Source: Aplectana chamaeleonis
Taxonomy: Eukaryota > Nematoda > Chromadorea > Rhabditida > Cosmocercidae
Assembly (NCBI GenBank): GCA_029168955.1
Contig: JAPDOI010001756.1
Span: forward strand, 62,001-126,000
Direction: 5' to 3'
DNA length: 64,000 nucleotides
Shown here one piece after another: positions 1 through 10,035 of this stretch. Both the position numbers and the translations under genes were made by a program. The first letter of the stretch is position 1. Every line of letters starts with the position of its first letter. The notes beneath the pieces are model-generated. The model saw nothing but the letters and a program-made list of their open reading frames with translations. It searched no databases and had not been told where the DNA came from.

Positions 1-480
1 CCATCATCAATATTACGTTTGGTAAAACCCGAAAGGGGCAATTCCCTCCATCTGCGGAATCAGGGAAAAGACGACGAGACAAATATTTTAATCGTAGAAA
101 GGATCGCCGTCGCAATGCTGGAAAAGACGAGATAATCAAGAAGGTTAGCTGCCGTGTATAGTATGTGCACTATACATTCCATCCGACCGAGTCGCTTTCG
201 AATATCCGGTCGGATAATAATTGGCAATCCGATTCTGACTCCAAAATGGCAATTTCGTATTGATCAGAAATCTGATCAGACGAAAAACACGATATCGGCT
301 CTGAAATCTGGAAAATGAAAATCGGAGGATCCGACTAGCGGATCGGTTAAAAACTGATTATACTGATGGTCGATGGGTTGAAATCGGAAAAAAGCCGGGG
401 AAATCGGATAGAGATCGACTATTTACTGACATAAATCAGGTGATCTTGGAGAAAAGGTGTGAGTTTACTTCATCCAACCC
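1..480. other. No gene seen; TATCCG-type repeat traces
   Basis: GAATATCCGGTCGGATAAT and scattered GATCGG/ATCCGA words at 190-420 resemble the interior of the 25756-26580 element. GTGCAC-TATACATTCC at about 163 looks like a left terminus of that group. A right end was not found. Confidence 0.4.
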
Positions 481-780
481 ATTACAAAGAGTCACGGAAG
501 TAGTATATTTGAGTCCAGCGTAGTCGATCTACCCTTTATGCAAACTTTCACTGCATCATAGGAACGCAAAGGTCCGCTACCCTGCGTGGGCCCACACTAT
601 TCTTTCTCAAGTGTGGTCCCTACGGAAGTCGGCAATTTTGAAACCTAGTGGTCATGAGAGTAGGATATTTGAGTCCAGCGTAGTAGGTTTCCTCAGGATA
701 CTCACTTCCACCGTCTAAGATGAATACTGAACACCGCTACATAGATAGCGGGAGAAAATCGAAAAAACGTCAGTCAACTA
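481..780 (-). repeat. Two inverted units of a ~150 bp tandem monomer
   Basis: The inverse contains CCTATGATGCAGTGAAA, GCTGGACTCAAATAT and GACCACACTTGAGA, which are marks of the array at 10036-10640. Confidence 0.75.
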
Positions 781-782
781 AC

Positions 783-2534
783 TTAAAGGCAGTGTTCACG
801 ATGATTTTCTACCCCGAGTTTTTCACGTAAAACAATGCGTTGATCTCCAAGTGTTACCAAAATTACGCATTAAAACGTCCTATTTCAGTGACATTATTCC
901 ATAACGTGGACTAGTTGTCCGGTTGGATGGACATGTTCAAGGTGGTTGTCACCGGTGAAAAATGGGGCCAATCAAAAATGGAAGAATACTTTAGGCAAAA
1001 CAGTATAAGTTAGAGTCCGAAGCAACAGAGAAAAGACAATTGCAAAAGACGGAACCACAAAAAATTTCATTGTCACAACGAGCAGTTCCCGTGAGAGTAA
1101 AAAGGCGGGGTGAGAGTAAAGGACTCCGAGCCCTTTTTCTCGAAATCTTCGTCATTTCAATTTTACTCGGGGGCCTAACAATCGATTTAGCGATTTAACA
1201 CTTAAGAGACCGCGTGTCCACACTGCGCACTCACGGCTGTTTTGCCCCTCGGACCGCGTGTCCACACTGCGCACCCACGCCCTAAAACTTCTAATATTTT
1301 TTATATTTCTCTGGTGTGTAGTCTTTCTTAATTACGGATAGGTTCCTTATGATGTAACCTATTTACACTCACAGTGGTCAAGCATTTTCAGTGTTCCTAG
1401 TAATTTTACAAGCATCTCCGGAAATGGCACTTTCCGATTTTTCGAGCTTCTTTGGCTGGCAATAAATCGTTCCAAACGTGGCTAAGAAGGGGTATCAATG
1501 ATGCTTATCACGGAACTGATGCTCTACAGTTGATTGTCGAAATAGTAGTGCCACCTACATGTATTTGAGATAACTGTAGTAGGTCATCGTTCAAAATTTT
1601 GCTGCATTGACCTCGAGGGTTATTTGAGTTGCTGCACAAAGTTCTGGTTTTTACTTTTCAATTTCGAATGAAATTTCCTTTGACTGCGGCATATTAGCCA
1701 TTGGTCAGTCAACTTTGTTTAAATTTTCGCTAAATTTCGAGTGGAGGGTAACTTGGGGGGAAAGGGGTGAAAACCTAGAAATAGTTCAGTGCTCAAAATG
1801 TTACTGAAATCAAACTACGGGGTATGTTTGGAGGCGCTGAACAATGAAGTTGTGTATATTTCACAGTTTTCTAAAGCTTCGCTGGCGTCTGTCGTTCGTT
1901 ATCCGTTTGTAAACGTTTCACGTTTTGGTGCGACTTCGCTCACGTGGCCATTGGGGAGGAGGGGGTGCTGATCATGAATCTCATTCCCATTTTGAGATTT
2001 CTGATGAAGTTTTTGTCGGTCGCATCAGACAGCTTGGTAGATCAAAGTATTTGAGTCCGCCGAAAGTTCTACATGAGGTTTATTAGGGCATCACAAAGGA
2101 GAAGTTTGTTCATTTTTCAAATTTTCAATACTATGGGGCGGCCTAGCACGGCTCAATCCTAACCATTAGCTGTAACCTGAAGAAAATTCCAGAAGTCGAC
2201 AAACGAACGCTTATTTCGTTACCAGCCTTGTGCATGTAAAGCTGGAATAACTTGAAAAATAAAAAAAAAGCAGGTCTGCAAAAAAGCGGTGGATCATTGC
2301 TTCACCATGGCCTCACTCCAGATCTCTGTGGAGCGACATACTCTCAGGTGGAGTAGAAACGGAATACTTGTTGTCTAAGTAAGAAAGCCTGCTCCGATCA
2401 AAATGGTTCCCAGCGGACCGCGTGTCCACACTGCGCACCCACGGAAACGATTAGCCGTGGAGCGCACCGGTCCGCTGAGGAAATTAGCCGTGGAGCAGGC
2501 GGTCTCCTAAGTGTTAACTCGAAATCGCCTTTAA
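783..2534. mobile_element. TTAA MITE (GGCAGTGTTCACGATG family), split by a CACTTA element
   Basis: The left end TTAAAGGCAGTGTTCACG and the right end GCCTTTAA match the undisturbed relative at 62559-63057. Its sequence stops at TTAA 1195 and resumes after TTAA 2517. Confidence 0.8.
1199..2513. mobile_element. CACTTA-terminus element with TTAA target duplication, copy 1
   Basis: CACTTAAGAGACCGCG at the left and GGTCTCCTAAGTG at the right; TTAA at 1195-1198 and 2514-2517. GTGTCCACACTGCGCAC is repeated inside. The copy is longer than the 320 bp relative at 18107, so about 1 kb of extra sequence has entered between 1300 and 2400. Confidence 0.75.
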
Positions 2535-2630
2535 GCTAGGGTTTTAAAACAGCTTTAACTTTAGTTCGAAATGATCTACCTGGATTTTGAGTAAATTTAG
2601 AAACTAGATTTGATTGAGATCTAACCTTAC

Positions 2631-2835
2631 AGATTGAGATCTTAACCGCTCCCAGAGGATGCCTTGCCACAAAATTTACTAGGTGTGGACTTTTGATGTT
2701 TTAAGCCTAAAAGTCCACACCTAGCTAGTTGATTTAGGTGTGGACTTTTAGACTCAAAGCATCAAAAGTCCACACATAGTAAATTTTGTTGCAAGGCATC
2801 CCCTAGGGGCGCTTAAGATCTCATTCTGTAGGGTT
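2631..2835. mobile_element. 205 bp palindromic MITE, TAGGTGTGGACTTTT family
   Basis: GAGATCTTAACCGCTCCC and TAGGTGTGGACTTTTGATG on the left return inverted on the right around a short centre near 2715. Confidence 0.75.
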
Positions 2836-4292
2836 ACATACCTAATTTCTATAGTGAGTACTTTTTAAAAAAAGGCCGAACGAACGAATTTCGAATAAAT
2901 TCTATAGTGAGGACCGAATATTCGAATTTTTCGAACGAATTTTTATTCGAACATTCGAATATTGGAAAAGTGTGAATATGCGAATATTATTCGAATTCGA
3001 CTGTTCGGAAAAGGTGAATATTCGAATATCATTCGAATTCGACTATTCGCAAAAGGTGAATATTTGAACGTTATTCGAATTCGAATACTGGAGCTGGTTC
3101 AACAAAAATTATGAAGTTCAGCTCTAATATATGAAGGAACCGACATACTTTTCGATACGGAATTTATTTTCTTCACTACTTTACTGTTCCACTTTTCAAA
3201 GAGCTAATTTTTTCCCCACACTTTGTCTGAGGTGGCTACAAGGGCGATTCTAACAGGGGGAGCCAGATGGCAATTGCACTTGGCCACGCCCATTTATCCA
3301 TGCCGCCCGCAATGATAACACAAACCCGGGGTTTTCCTTTCCTTCCGAAATCGTGGCGGCGCGGAAAAATTAGGGGTGGCCATGTGGCCGCGATAGCAAT
3401 CTTTGGGGGTGCTAAACATAGATTTGACATCCGTTTCCGGTGTTAAGGAAGGTTGCGGCACTGTGCCGTGGTTTGTCGACGTTTTAGATTTGGCCGTTCT
3501 ATCTCGGCAGTCGGGGCCACTTAGCCATTCCATATGGCCACGCCCACAACGATTTTGGGAGGGGAGGAAACCCCGGATTGTTGTTATAATTGCGCGACGG
3601 CACGGAAAAATGGCCGTGTCCAAGTGGGACGGCAATTGGTATACCCCCCCCCCCCTGCTGGTGAAGGCACCGGTTCAGCTAAAACTTCGCCAAGAGGCTT
3701 TTTGAGCTGTGGATTGAGAATCTCTTATCCTATTCGCGATTTTTTTGGAGGACTAATGAGGATTCAGGGTAGGCTCTATGCCATTCGGCTACTATAACCC
3801 ACTTCAATCTTTCGGAAAGCGGACAACGGGTTTGTGATAAGCATACCGAAGAACCTCTCTAGGCAAAACTTCAGTCATATCGGAGGCATTTAATGTGCTT
3901 ATCTGTGTCAAATTCCGGTCCGTAATTGCGTCTCGACACGCTTTGCGGCCGCACGCGCTCGAGTCAGTCGAGTTTCCAGCGCCAAAGCCGACTCGATATG
4001 GCTTTCTCATACAGTTTCCTTCGATTTTGTCTAGTTTCCAGTTTCTAAAACCCACCTAGTGTCAACAGATCGGCTGCTGCGGCGCTGGAAACTCTTTCGA
4101 TTCGAATGCGCGCGGCCGCAAAGCGTGCCGAGACGCTAATGCGGACCGGAATTTGACCCACATAAGCACAATACGACATATTTATTCTATACTTACCGTG
4201 ATCTTACGAGACACTGAAAGTGGACCTCTTATTCGTGTTCAGCACCTCGAATAACCCTTGGGCTAAGTTAGAGCGAAAAAGTTGATTTTGTA

Positions 4293-4486
4293 TAGTTAGG
4301 CCCGAGGGTTGTTTCCTCAAGAAAAAATATTTAAATCTCCTCCGCGGCTATCGTGGTGGTCGCGTGCGCCGGTCCGCTAATCGATTCAGGACTAGAGAAA
4401 AGCACAGCTGATCAGCTTACCATACCGCCGGCAGCGGGCGAGATTTAAATATATTTTCTTGAGGAGACAAGCCACGGACCTAACTA
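4293..4486. mobile_element. 194 bp TA-flanked MITE, empty site preserved nearby
   Basis: TAGTTAGGCCCG to GGACCTAACTA with TA on each side. The opposite arm of the host hairpin, near 5090, reads TTCGTAGCATTC without the element. Confidence 0.8.
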
Positions 4487-4699
4487 TAGCATTTTCTGAT
4501 TTGAAGGCCATTAAGAATTAGGGATGAGTCGTGCCTTATTAATTTCATTTGTTGTTGGTAATGAAGCTTTAGAAGAAGAATTCAACATTTTATTGCCGCT
4601 CGCTACTTAGTTGCGTGATATTGCTATGAATGCTTAGATTATTCGTCATTCGAATATTCGAGTTTTGAATATTCGTTTGTTCGAAATAAAAAATGAACG

Positions 4700-4905
4700 A
4701 ATCTCGAATAATGTCGTTCATTTTTTATTTCGAACGAACGAATTTCGAATAAATTCGTTCATTTTTTATTTCGAACGAACGATTTTCGAAGAAATTGGGT
4801 CATTTTTTATTTCGAACGAAGGAATTTCGAATAAGTTCGTTCATTTTTATTTCGAACGAACGAATTTCGAATAAATTCGTTCATTTTTTATTTCGAACGA
4901 ACAAA
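4700..4905. repeat. 41 bp tandem repeat, about five units
   Basis: GTTCATTTTTTATTTCGAAC followed by GAACGAATTTCGAATAAATT, repeated with small changes at the tip of the hairpin. Confidence 0.85.
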
Positions 4906-5370
4906 TATTCAAAACTCGAACATTCGAATGACGAATAATCTAATCATTCACAGGAATATCACGCAACTACATACGTAGTGAGCGGCAATAAAAAAATGAA
5001 TTCTTCTTTTAAAGCTTCATTACCACCAACAAATAAGACTAGTGAGGCACGATTCATCCCTAAATCTGGGTGGGCTTGAACTCAAAGAATGCTACGAAAT
5101 CAACTTTTTTGCTCTAACTTAGTCTAAGGGGGTTATTCGAGGTGCTGAACGCGAATAAGAGGTCCTTTTTCGGTGCTTCGAAAGATCACGGTAAGTATAG
5201 GGTAATTATATCGTCAAAGCCCATGATATGACCGAAATTTGGCCTTGAGGGGTTCTTTGGTATGCCTATAACAAATCGTTGTCCGCTTTTCGAAAGATCA
5301 AAGTGGGTTACAGTAGGCGAATAGCAAAGAACCTACCCTTAATCCTCATTAAAGCCCTCGACATAGGGGT

Positions 5371-6066
5371 AAATCTCCGAGCGAGCGAGCAATGATGACG
5401 AGTGGGGAGCGCTACGCAGTTTAACCGCGCACGCGACCGCACCGCATAGGCTGCGACGGAGAGAGGCTGCAGAGTGTTTTGCCCGTCTCGGAAATCGCGA
5501 ACTCGCGGCGACAAGTGCGATTTTCAAGCGAGTTTGCGAGTTGCTACCGATTTGCAGCTTCTTTGCTAATCTTTGCGCTCAATTTACGATGGTAATCAAT
5601 CCTCTATAATATTTAACAGCATTCAACAATTCTTGAATGAATTCGACTCTTCCAGCACCATCATTCAAAGTTTTGAGAGCTATTTTGTTTGTTTTGCTTG
5701 CAGTTTTCCAGCTATTCGTCATTTCCTGTGTGTTTTTATACAAAAAGGCTAGTTTTCAGCCGTGAGTCATGCAAACGCCATCAGTTGTACGTACTGATTC
5801 CATTTCTGCTGTCATGAGGTTGAAATGAACAAATATGTACAATGAAGAGGGTTTGTGTCACACCCGGTTACGTCCAGGGCGTAGATAATTAGAAAAGTCA
5901 ACAGACAATCAGTGGAAGCAACAGTTTTGGAATCAAATCTTACCAAAATGATGAAACGAAAGTCGCTAAATCGCATCCACGCTCTAATCGTTGCCGGCGG
6001 CGCAGCCGCGGAGTTTTCAGGTCACGCCCCCAATTGCTCGCTCGCGCCGCTCGCACCTTTGCGACT
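5371..6066. other. No gene seen between the hairpin and hAT copy 1
   Basis: A CG-rich stretch at 5385-5520 is followed by ordinary AT-rich sequence. Short frames on both strands show no motif. Confidence 0.4.
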
Positions 6067-6670
6067 ATGCCGAGCAGGGATGTGCGGGAAATTTTTTTTT
6101 TTGGAAACAGAAAATTCAGTTTGACAGAAAACAGAAAAAAAATCTCCAAAAACGGGAAGAGAACAGACAATTTTTAAAAAATCAATAAATAGTGTACTGA
6201 GTACAGTTTTTGACATTTTTTACAGAATTAAACTTTTTATACATTTTTTCGTGGCAAATGGTTCTTTTGCACAATATCCGAAAGCCAACAGTTGACCAGT
6301 TGAAGGAATGCAGACTTCCGAGAGAGGCAGATTATAAGTGCAAAATGTCCCTTTACACTCCTTTTTCCTTTGACAATAACTTTAGTTTACTTGATCAGAA
6401 GCTCAATATGTGCAAAGAGTATAAAGATTTAGTCGAAGCAGACTTGTCTTTCCCTAGTGTACATATTTTAACAATGATTCTGAGATAATTGCTGGATTGA
6501 ACACTGTACTACTCTTCAACGCCCTAGATGAACGCGTATACCGCGCGGGTGAGCCATTTGCGTTTACGCGTGTTCACGCGTGAACGCACAACGCAGTTGA
6601 AATGTGTTCACGCGTCGGTATCTCCACCAGAGCGGGTTCGCTCGTAACCCTATGACAGTTTCAACAACTA

Positions 6671-6948
6671 CTCTGAGAAAACTCGCCGCGAACGAGCCGC
6701 GAACCTACCGCAAACCTCGTGCCTACCGCGAATCTGTCGAAAGTCTACCGCTACCTCGAACCTGCCGCGAACACCTCGGCACCGCGGTGTTCTTTTAGTA
6801 TTAACTCTGGCGCATATTTTTGACCACTGGGGGTTAGGGGACATCCCCACGGCTTGGGCGGGGGAGGGGTAGGTGGTTTTCGCCGCGGTGGTCAGGGGAG
6901 TGACTTCTCACGGCAGGCTCGCGGGAGATTCGCGCAGTTTTCTCAGAG
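6671..6948. mobile_element. TA-flanked MITE inside hAT copy 1
   Basis: CTCTGAGAAAACTCGC and GCGCAGTTTTCTCAGAG are inverted, with TA on both sides. Copy 2 of the hAT (about 15391) lacks it: TTTCAGCAAC passes directly to CACATCGCC. Confidence 0.75.
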
Positions 6949-7229
6949 TATTTACATCGCCACCCCATCATCAATTTCATTGCACTTCATCGTATTAAAC
7001 TCTATATCATCCTGCGCTGGAATGAGTTAAAACACGAAGTTAGAATGGCACAGCTGGGGGAAAATTTTACCACTCTCAACCAAAGCTGTGGCACTGGGGT
7101 ATTCTCAGTTCCTGCCCACGTGCAGAAAGTAGTCATATTCGAACGCCAGGCCAGTGAGGGTACGAATAGGGGGCTCTAAGTAGTTTTAGAGTTCATTATT
7201 GTCGATATACATGCAATAAAGTTGGAGTT

Positions 7230-8789
7230 TTGGCGTTATTACTGTATCGCATACCTTCTGAGGGTACCATAAAAAAGCTCAACGACAAAATTTCGCTTAC
7301 TCCGGACTCCATACCCTCCTTTTTTATCAAAAGGGCCGCTGACGGGTTGTGTTACCCTCTCATATGCATCTTTAAACATAGCCTTGCTCTTGGAACTCTT
7401 CCGTACGCATGGAAAACCGCGATTGTTACCCCGCTTCTCAAAAAGGCACCAGCTGCTCAGGTCTCGAACTATCGGCCCATCAGTTTAACCTCGTCAGTAT
7501 GTAAAGTCCTCGAAATCATTGTTAAAGATTGTGTTCTCTCCCATCTTGCGTCGAACGACCTCCTCAGCCCTGCCCAATATGGTTTTCTGCCTGGTAGATC
7601 AACACTGTCCCAGTTGGTGTCCTCGTTCCACGACTGGTGTTCGGCTGTGAATGAGAACTGCCAAACTGATGTTGTGTACATCGACTATGCTAAAGCTTTT
7701 GACACAGTCAGTCATCCAAAGCTACTTCTGAAACTCGAAAGCTACGGTATTTCTGGTGGCACTTTAAAATGGCTGAGTTCCTTTCTGACACCACGTGACT
7801 TCACAGTCAAAATTGGCGACTTCTGTTCTCATCCTATTCAAATTGCCAGCGGTGTTCCTCAGGGTAGCGTTCTGGGTCCTTTGCTTTTCCTCATTTATGT
7901 GAACGACATCTCTGATGAATTATCGAGCACATGCAAACTTTTCGCTGATGATCTCAAGATATATCGCCCTCTTCGCAACCCCGCTATCGATTTCCACGAG
8001 CTTCAGTGTGACCTGAACCGGCTTGCTGATTGGTCCAAGCTATGGCAGTTGAAGCTATCTGAGGAAAAATGCAGCTTATTTCACATCAATTTCCAACATG
8101 AGTGCTTTTTACGCCTAAATGATGTTGTGCTCCCCGTACGCGAGACTGTCAGTGATCTTGGTGTGCTTATCAGCACCGACCTGAAGTGGGAATCCCACTG
8201 CAAGGAAATTTCCAAGAAAGCTTCCCGTGTGGCAAATTGCATCCTGAGATCTCTGCAACACCCATGTCTCGAACATTATAGGAAAGCATATATTGTCTAC
8301 TGCCGGCCGCTCTTGGAATACTGTACGCAGGTTTGGTCACCATCTTCTCTTGAAGATGATGAAGTCGTTGAAAACGTGCAAAGGCGGTACTCAAAACGCG
8401 TTTTCGTCAAGGCATTCCCTATGCGAGAAGTGCCAGACTACATGAAGAGGCTTGAAATATTGGGAATCGAAACCTTACGATATCGAAGAACTGAGTTCGA
8501 CTTACATTTATGTTACAAAATCGTTAAAGGTCTCTGCGACATTCCATTTGAAGGCGTTTTCGCGTTCACCCGCCGCTGTACTCGCTCCCGCCAGCACGCT
8601 TTTCAGCTCGAACGTAGATTTACATCGAAATCTAGTGTGCTGCATTCGTTTGCTTTTAGGGTCATCCCAATTTGGAACAAACTACCTCCGGAAATCGTTG
8701 ATGCCAAAAGTTTTCCAATTTTAAAAAGCAGGCTGTCCCACTTCAATCTCAGGTCATTGCAAGGGACAGATGACCGCTCTTTCTGTTAG
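7230..8789 (+). CDS. LINE reverse transcriptase, uninterrupted 519-codon ORF, 5' truncated
   Basis: Non-LTR retrotransposon polymerase. Seen: the linker region with NYRPISLTS, motif A YIDYAKAFDTVSH, motif B ASGVPQGSVLGPLLF, catalytic box FADDLK, and a C-terminal WNKLPPEIVDAKSF block as in CR1/Jockey-type elements. No stop occurs through the whole RT. The endonuclease domain is absent: the reading frame begins at a TTG that still belongs to the interrupted hAT element, so the copy is truncated at about 7233. The 3' end carries AATAAA-like sequence and four TTGAA units at about 8937-8956. The insertion splits the hAT copy at 6075-9519; comparison with the copy at 14844 shows the junctions. The intact frame in a truncated copy suggests a young insertion. 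Confidence 0.9.
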   Translation: MALLLYRIPSEGTIKKLNDKISLTPDSIPSFFIKRAADGLCYPLICIFKHSLALGTLPYAWKTAIVTPLLKKAPAAQVSNYRPISLTSSVCKVLEIIVKDCVLSHLASNDLLSPAQYGFLPGRSTLSQLVSSFHDWCSAVNENCQTDVVYIDYAKAFDTVSHPKLLLKLESYGISGGTLKWLSSFLTPRDFTVKIGDFCSHPIQIASGVPQGSVLGPLLFLIYVNDISDELSSTCKLFADDLKIYRPLRNPAIDFHELQCDLNRLADWSKLWQLKLSEEKCSLFHINFQHECFLRLNDVVLPVRETVSDLGVLISTDLKWESHCKEISKKASRVANCILRSLQHPCLEHYRKAYIVYCRPLLEYCTQVWSPSSLEDDEVVENVQRRYSKRVFVKAFPMREVPDYMKRLEILGIETLRYRRTEFDLHLCYKIVKGLCDIPFEGVFAFTRRCTRSRQHAFQLERRFTSKSSVLHSFAFRVIPIWNKLPPEIVDAKSFPILKSRLSHFNLRSLQGTDDRSFC

Positions 8790-8957
8790 AGCTTTAAGTA
8801 CAGGGTGCTCCGATTGTACGAGTATTTCATTTTTTTTCTTCTTTTTTCTCGTTGTTCTGTTGGCTGCGTACTCAGGATCGCGTAATTAACCTCCCTCACA
8901 TACATTCCGTATGTTTCTTTATTGAAAAATAAAGCTATTGAATTGAATTGAATTGAA
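7233..8957 (+). mobile_element. 5'-truncated LINE with TTGAA-repeat tail
   Basis: Boundaries come from comparison with the other hAT copy: common sequence stops after GGAGTTTTGGCG and resumes near CCACTATAAGATAAAG. The tail of four TTGAA units is the typical 3' end of some LINE families. No clear target duplication was found at the 5' junction. Confidence 0.8.
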
Positions 8958-9204
8958 TCACCAAAGCTTAACCCATGGAAAAGGGCGACCACTATAAGAT
9001 AAAGATGAAGGCTCCGCTTCCTCAATCAATACGGGATAGCGCATTCGACGTTTATTTCATAGATGCTTGCATCCTTTCCAGGGCTATAGAGTAGCATGCG
9101 GGGTTCAGCTGACTTCCCAGTCAGATCCTTCATCTCTTTACATGAGTTACATAAATCTAAAACCAATATGAGGACTCCACAGGGATAGTAGATCTCTTTG
9201 ACCT

Positions 9205-9276
9205 TGGGTGAGGATCGAACTCTACCGTGTCGAGCCAACAGCAGCGCCTCCTGCCACTACGCCACCACAGCACGGG
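9205..9276 (-). repeat. tRNA-derived SINE head inside hAT copy 1
   Basis: The minus strand reads TGGCGTAGTGGCAGG (A-box-like) and, ~40 bases on, GAGTTCGATCCTC (B-box-like). Arms do not form a full functional tRNA, and a matching segment occurs in the other hAT copy, so a SINE is more likely than a gene. Confidence 0.6.
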
Positions 9277-10035
9277 TAACCACCATAGCGAGATGGAAGA
9301 GTTGATTCTAGGGAACTGTTGAGAATGCAAGTGAAGTTTTCTACATCTATGGGTTTACCGTCTGTGAGTTCGACCTTTTGTCTCTAAAGTAAATTTGCCA
9401 CAAGTGCCACAGGGTTCACGGTTTTTTTTTCTGTTTTCTGCCAAATTTTGCCTATTTTTACAGAAAACAGAAAAAATGGCCAAAAATGGGCAGAAAACCG
9501 AAAATTCCGCACATCCCTGATGCCGAGGCCTTAATCCTTCAAAAATCGCGAAAAGGATAAGAGATTCTCAATCCACAGCTCAAAAAAGTAGCTTGGCGAA
9601 GTTTTAGCCCAATCGGTGCTATCACCAGAAGGGGGGGGGGTGTGCACCGATTGCCATCCCACTAGGACACGCGCCGCCGCGCAATTATAACACCAATGCG
9701 GGGTTTCCTCCCCCTCCAAAATCGTTGCGGCGCGGAGAAATGGGTGTGACCATGTGAAATGGCCAAGTGGCCCCGACTTTTCCGAATAGTCGAATTTGAA
9801 TAATGTTCGATTATTCACCTTTTGCGAATGGTCGAACTCGAATAATGTTCGATTATTCACTTTTTTCGAATGTTCGAATAAAAATTCGTTCAAAAATTTC
9901 GAATATTTATTCGAACTCGAATACTCGGTACTCACTATACTAATTTCTTAAATTTACTTAAACTCCAGATAAATCTTTTCGAACTAAAGTTACAGATGTT
10001 TTAAAACCGTAGTTTAGGTTCGTTGATTTAGACAT

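Larger units (their letters stand above)
3740..5370. repeat. 1.6 kb compound hairpin
   Basis: 3753-3890 is the inverse of 5215-5365, 4150-4290 of 5090-5200, and 4545-4680 of 4890-5060. A smaller hairpin with GCGGCCGCAAAGCGTG arms is at 3905-4160. The TAGTTAGG MITE interrupts the left arm. Confidence 0.75.
6075..9519. mobile_element. hAT-type DNA element, copy 1, with exact 8 bp target duplication
   Basis: Terminal inverted repeats begin CAGGGATGTGCGG and end CCGCACATCCCTG. They continue inward as polyA/T-rich sequence related to GACAGAAAACAGAAAAA. ATGCCGAG stands at 6067-6074 and again at 9520-9527. An 8 bp duplication with CAGGG termini is the hAT pattern. No transposase is present. The copy contains a TA-flanked MITE (6671-6948), a LINE (7233-8957) and a SINE-like segment (9205-9276), each placed by comparison with copy 2. 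Confidence 0.88.
2850..9939. mobile_element. 7.1 kb element with TATA termini, TTCGAA minisatellite arms and 8 bp target duplication
   Basis: CTAATTTC stands at 2842-2849 and again at 9940-9947. The element starts TATAGTGAGTAC and ends GTACTCACTATA. Both arms have TTCGAATATTCG-type tandem sequence (2890-3100 and 9780-9930), then inverted G/C-rich blocks (3535-3752 and 9535-9770). Hairpins and hAT copy 1 occupy the interior. No recognisable transposase. Confidence 0.7.

Noticed and set aside
9205..9276. Functional tRNA gene
   Set aside because: A and B box-like motifs only, no complete cloverleaf, and the same segment occurs in a second transposon copy.
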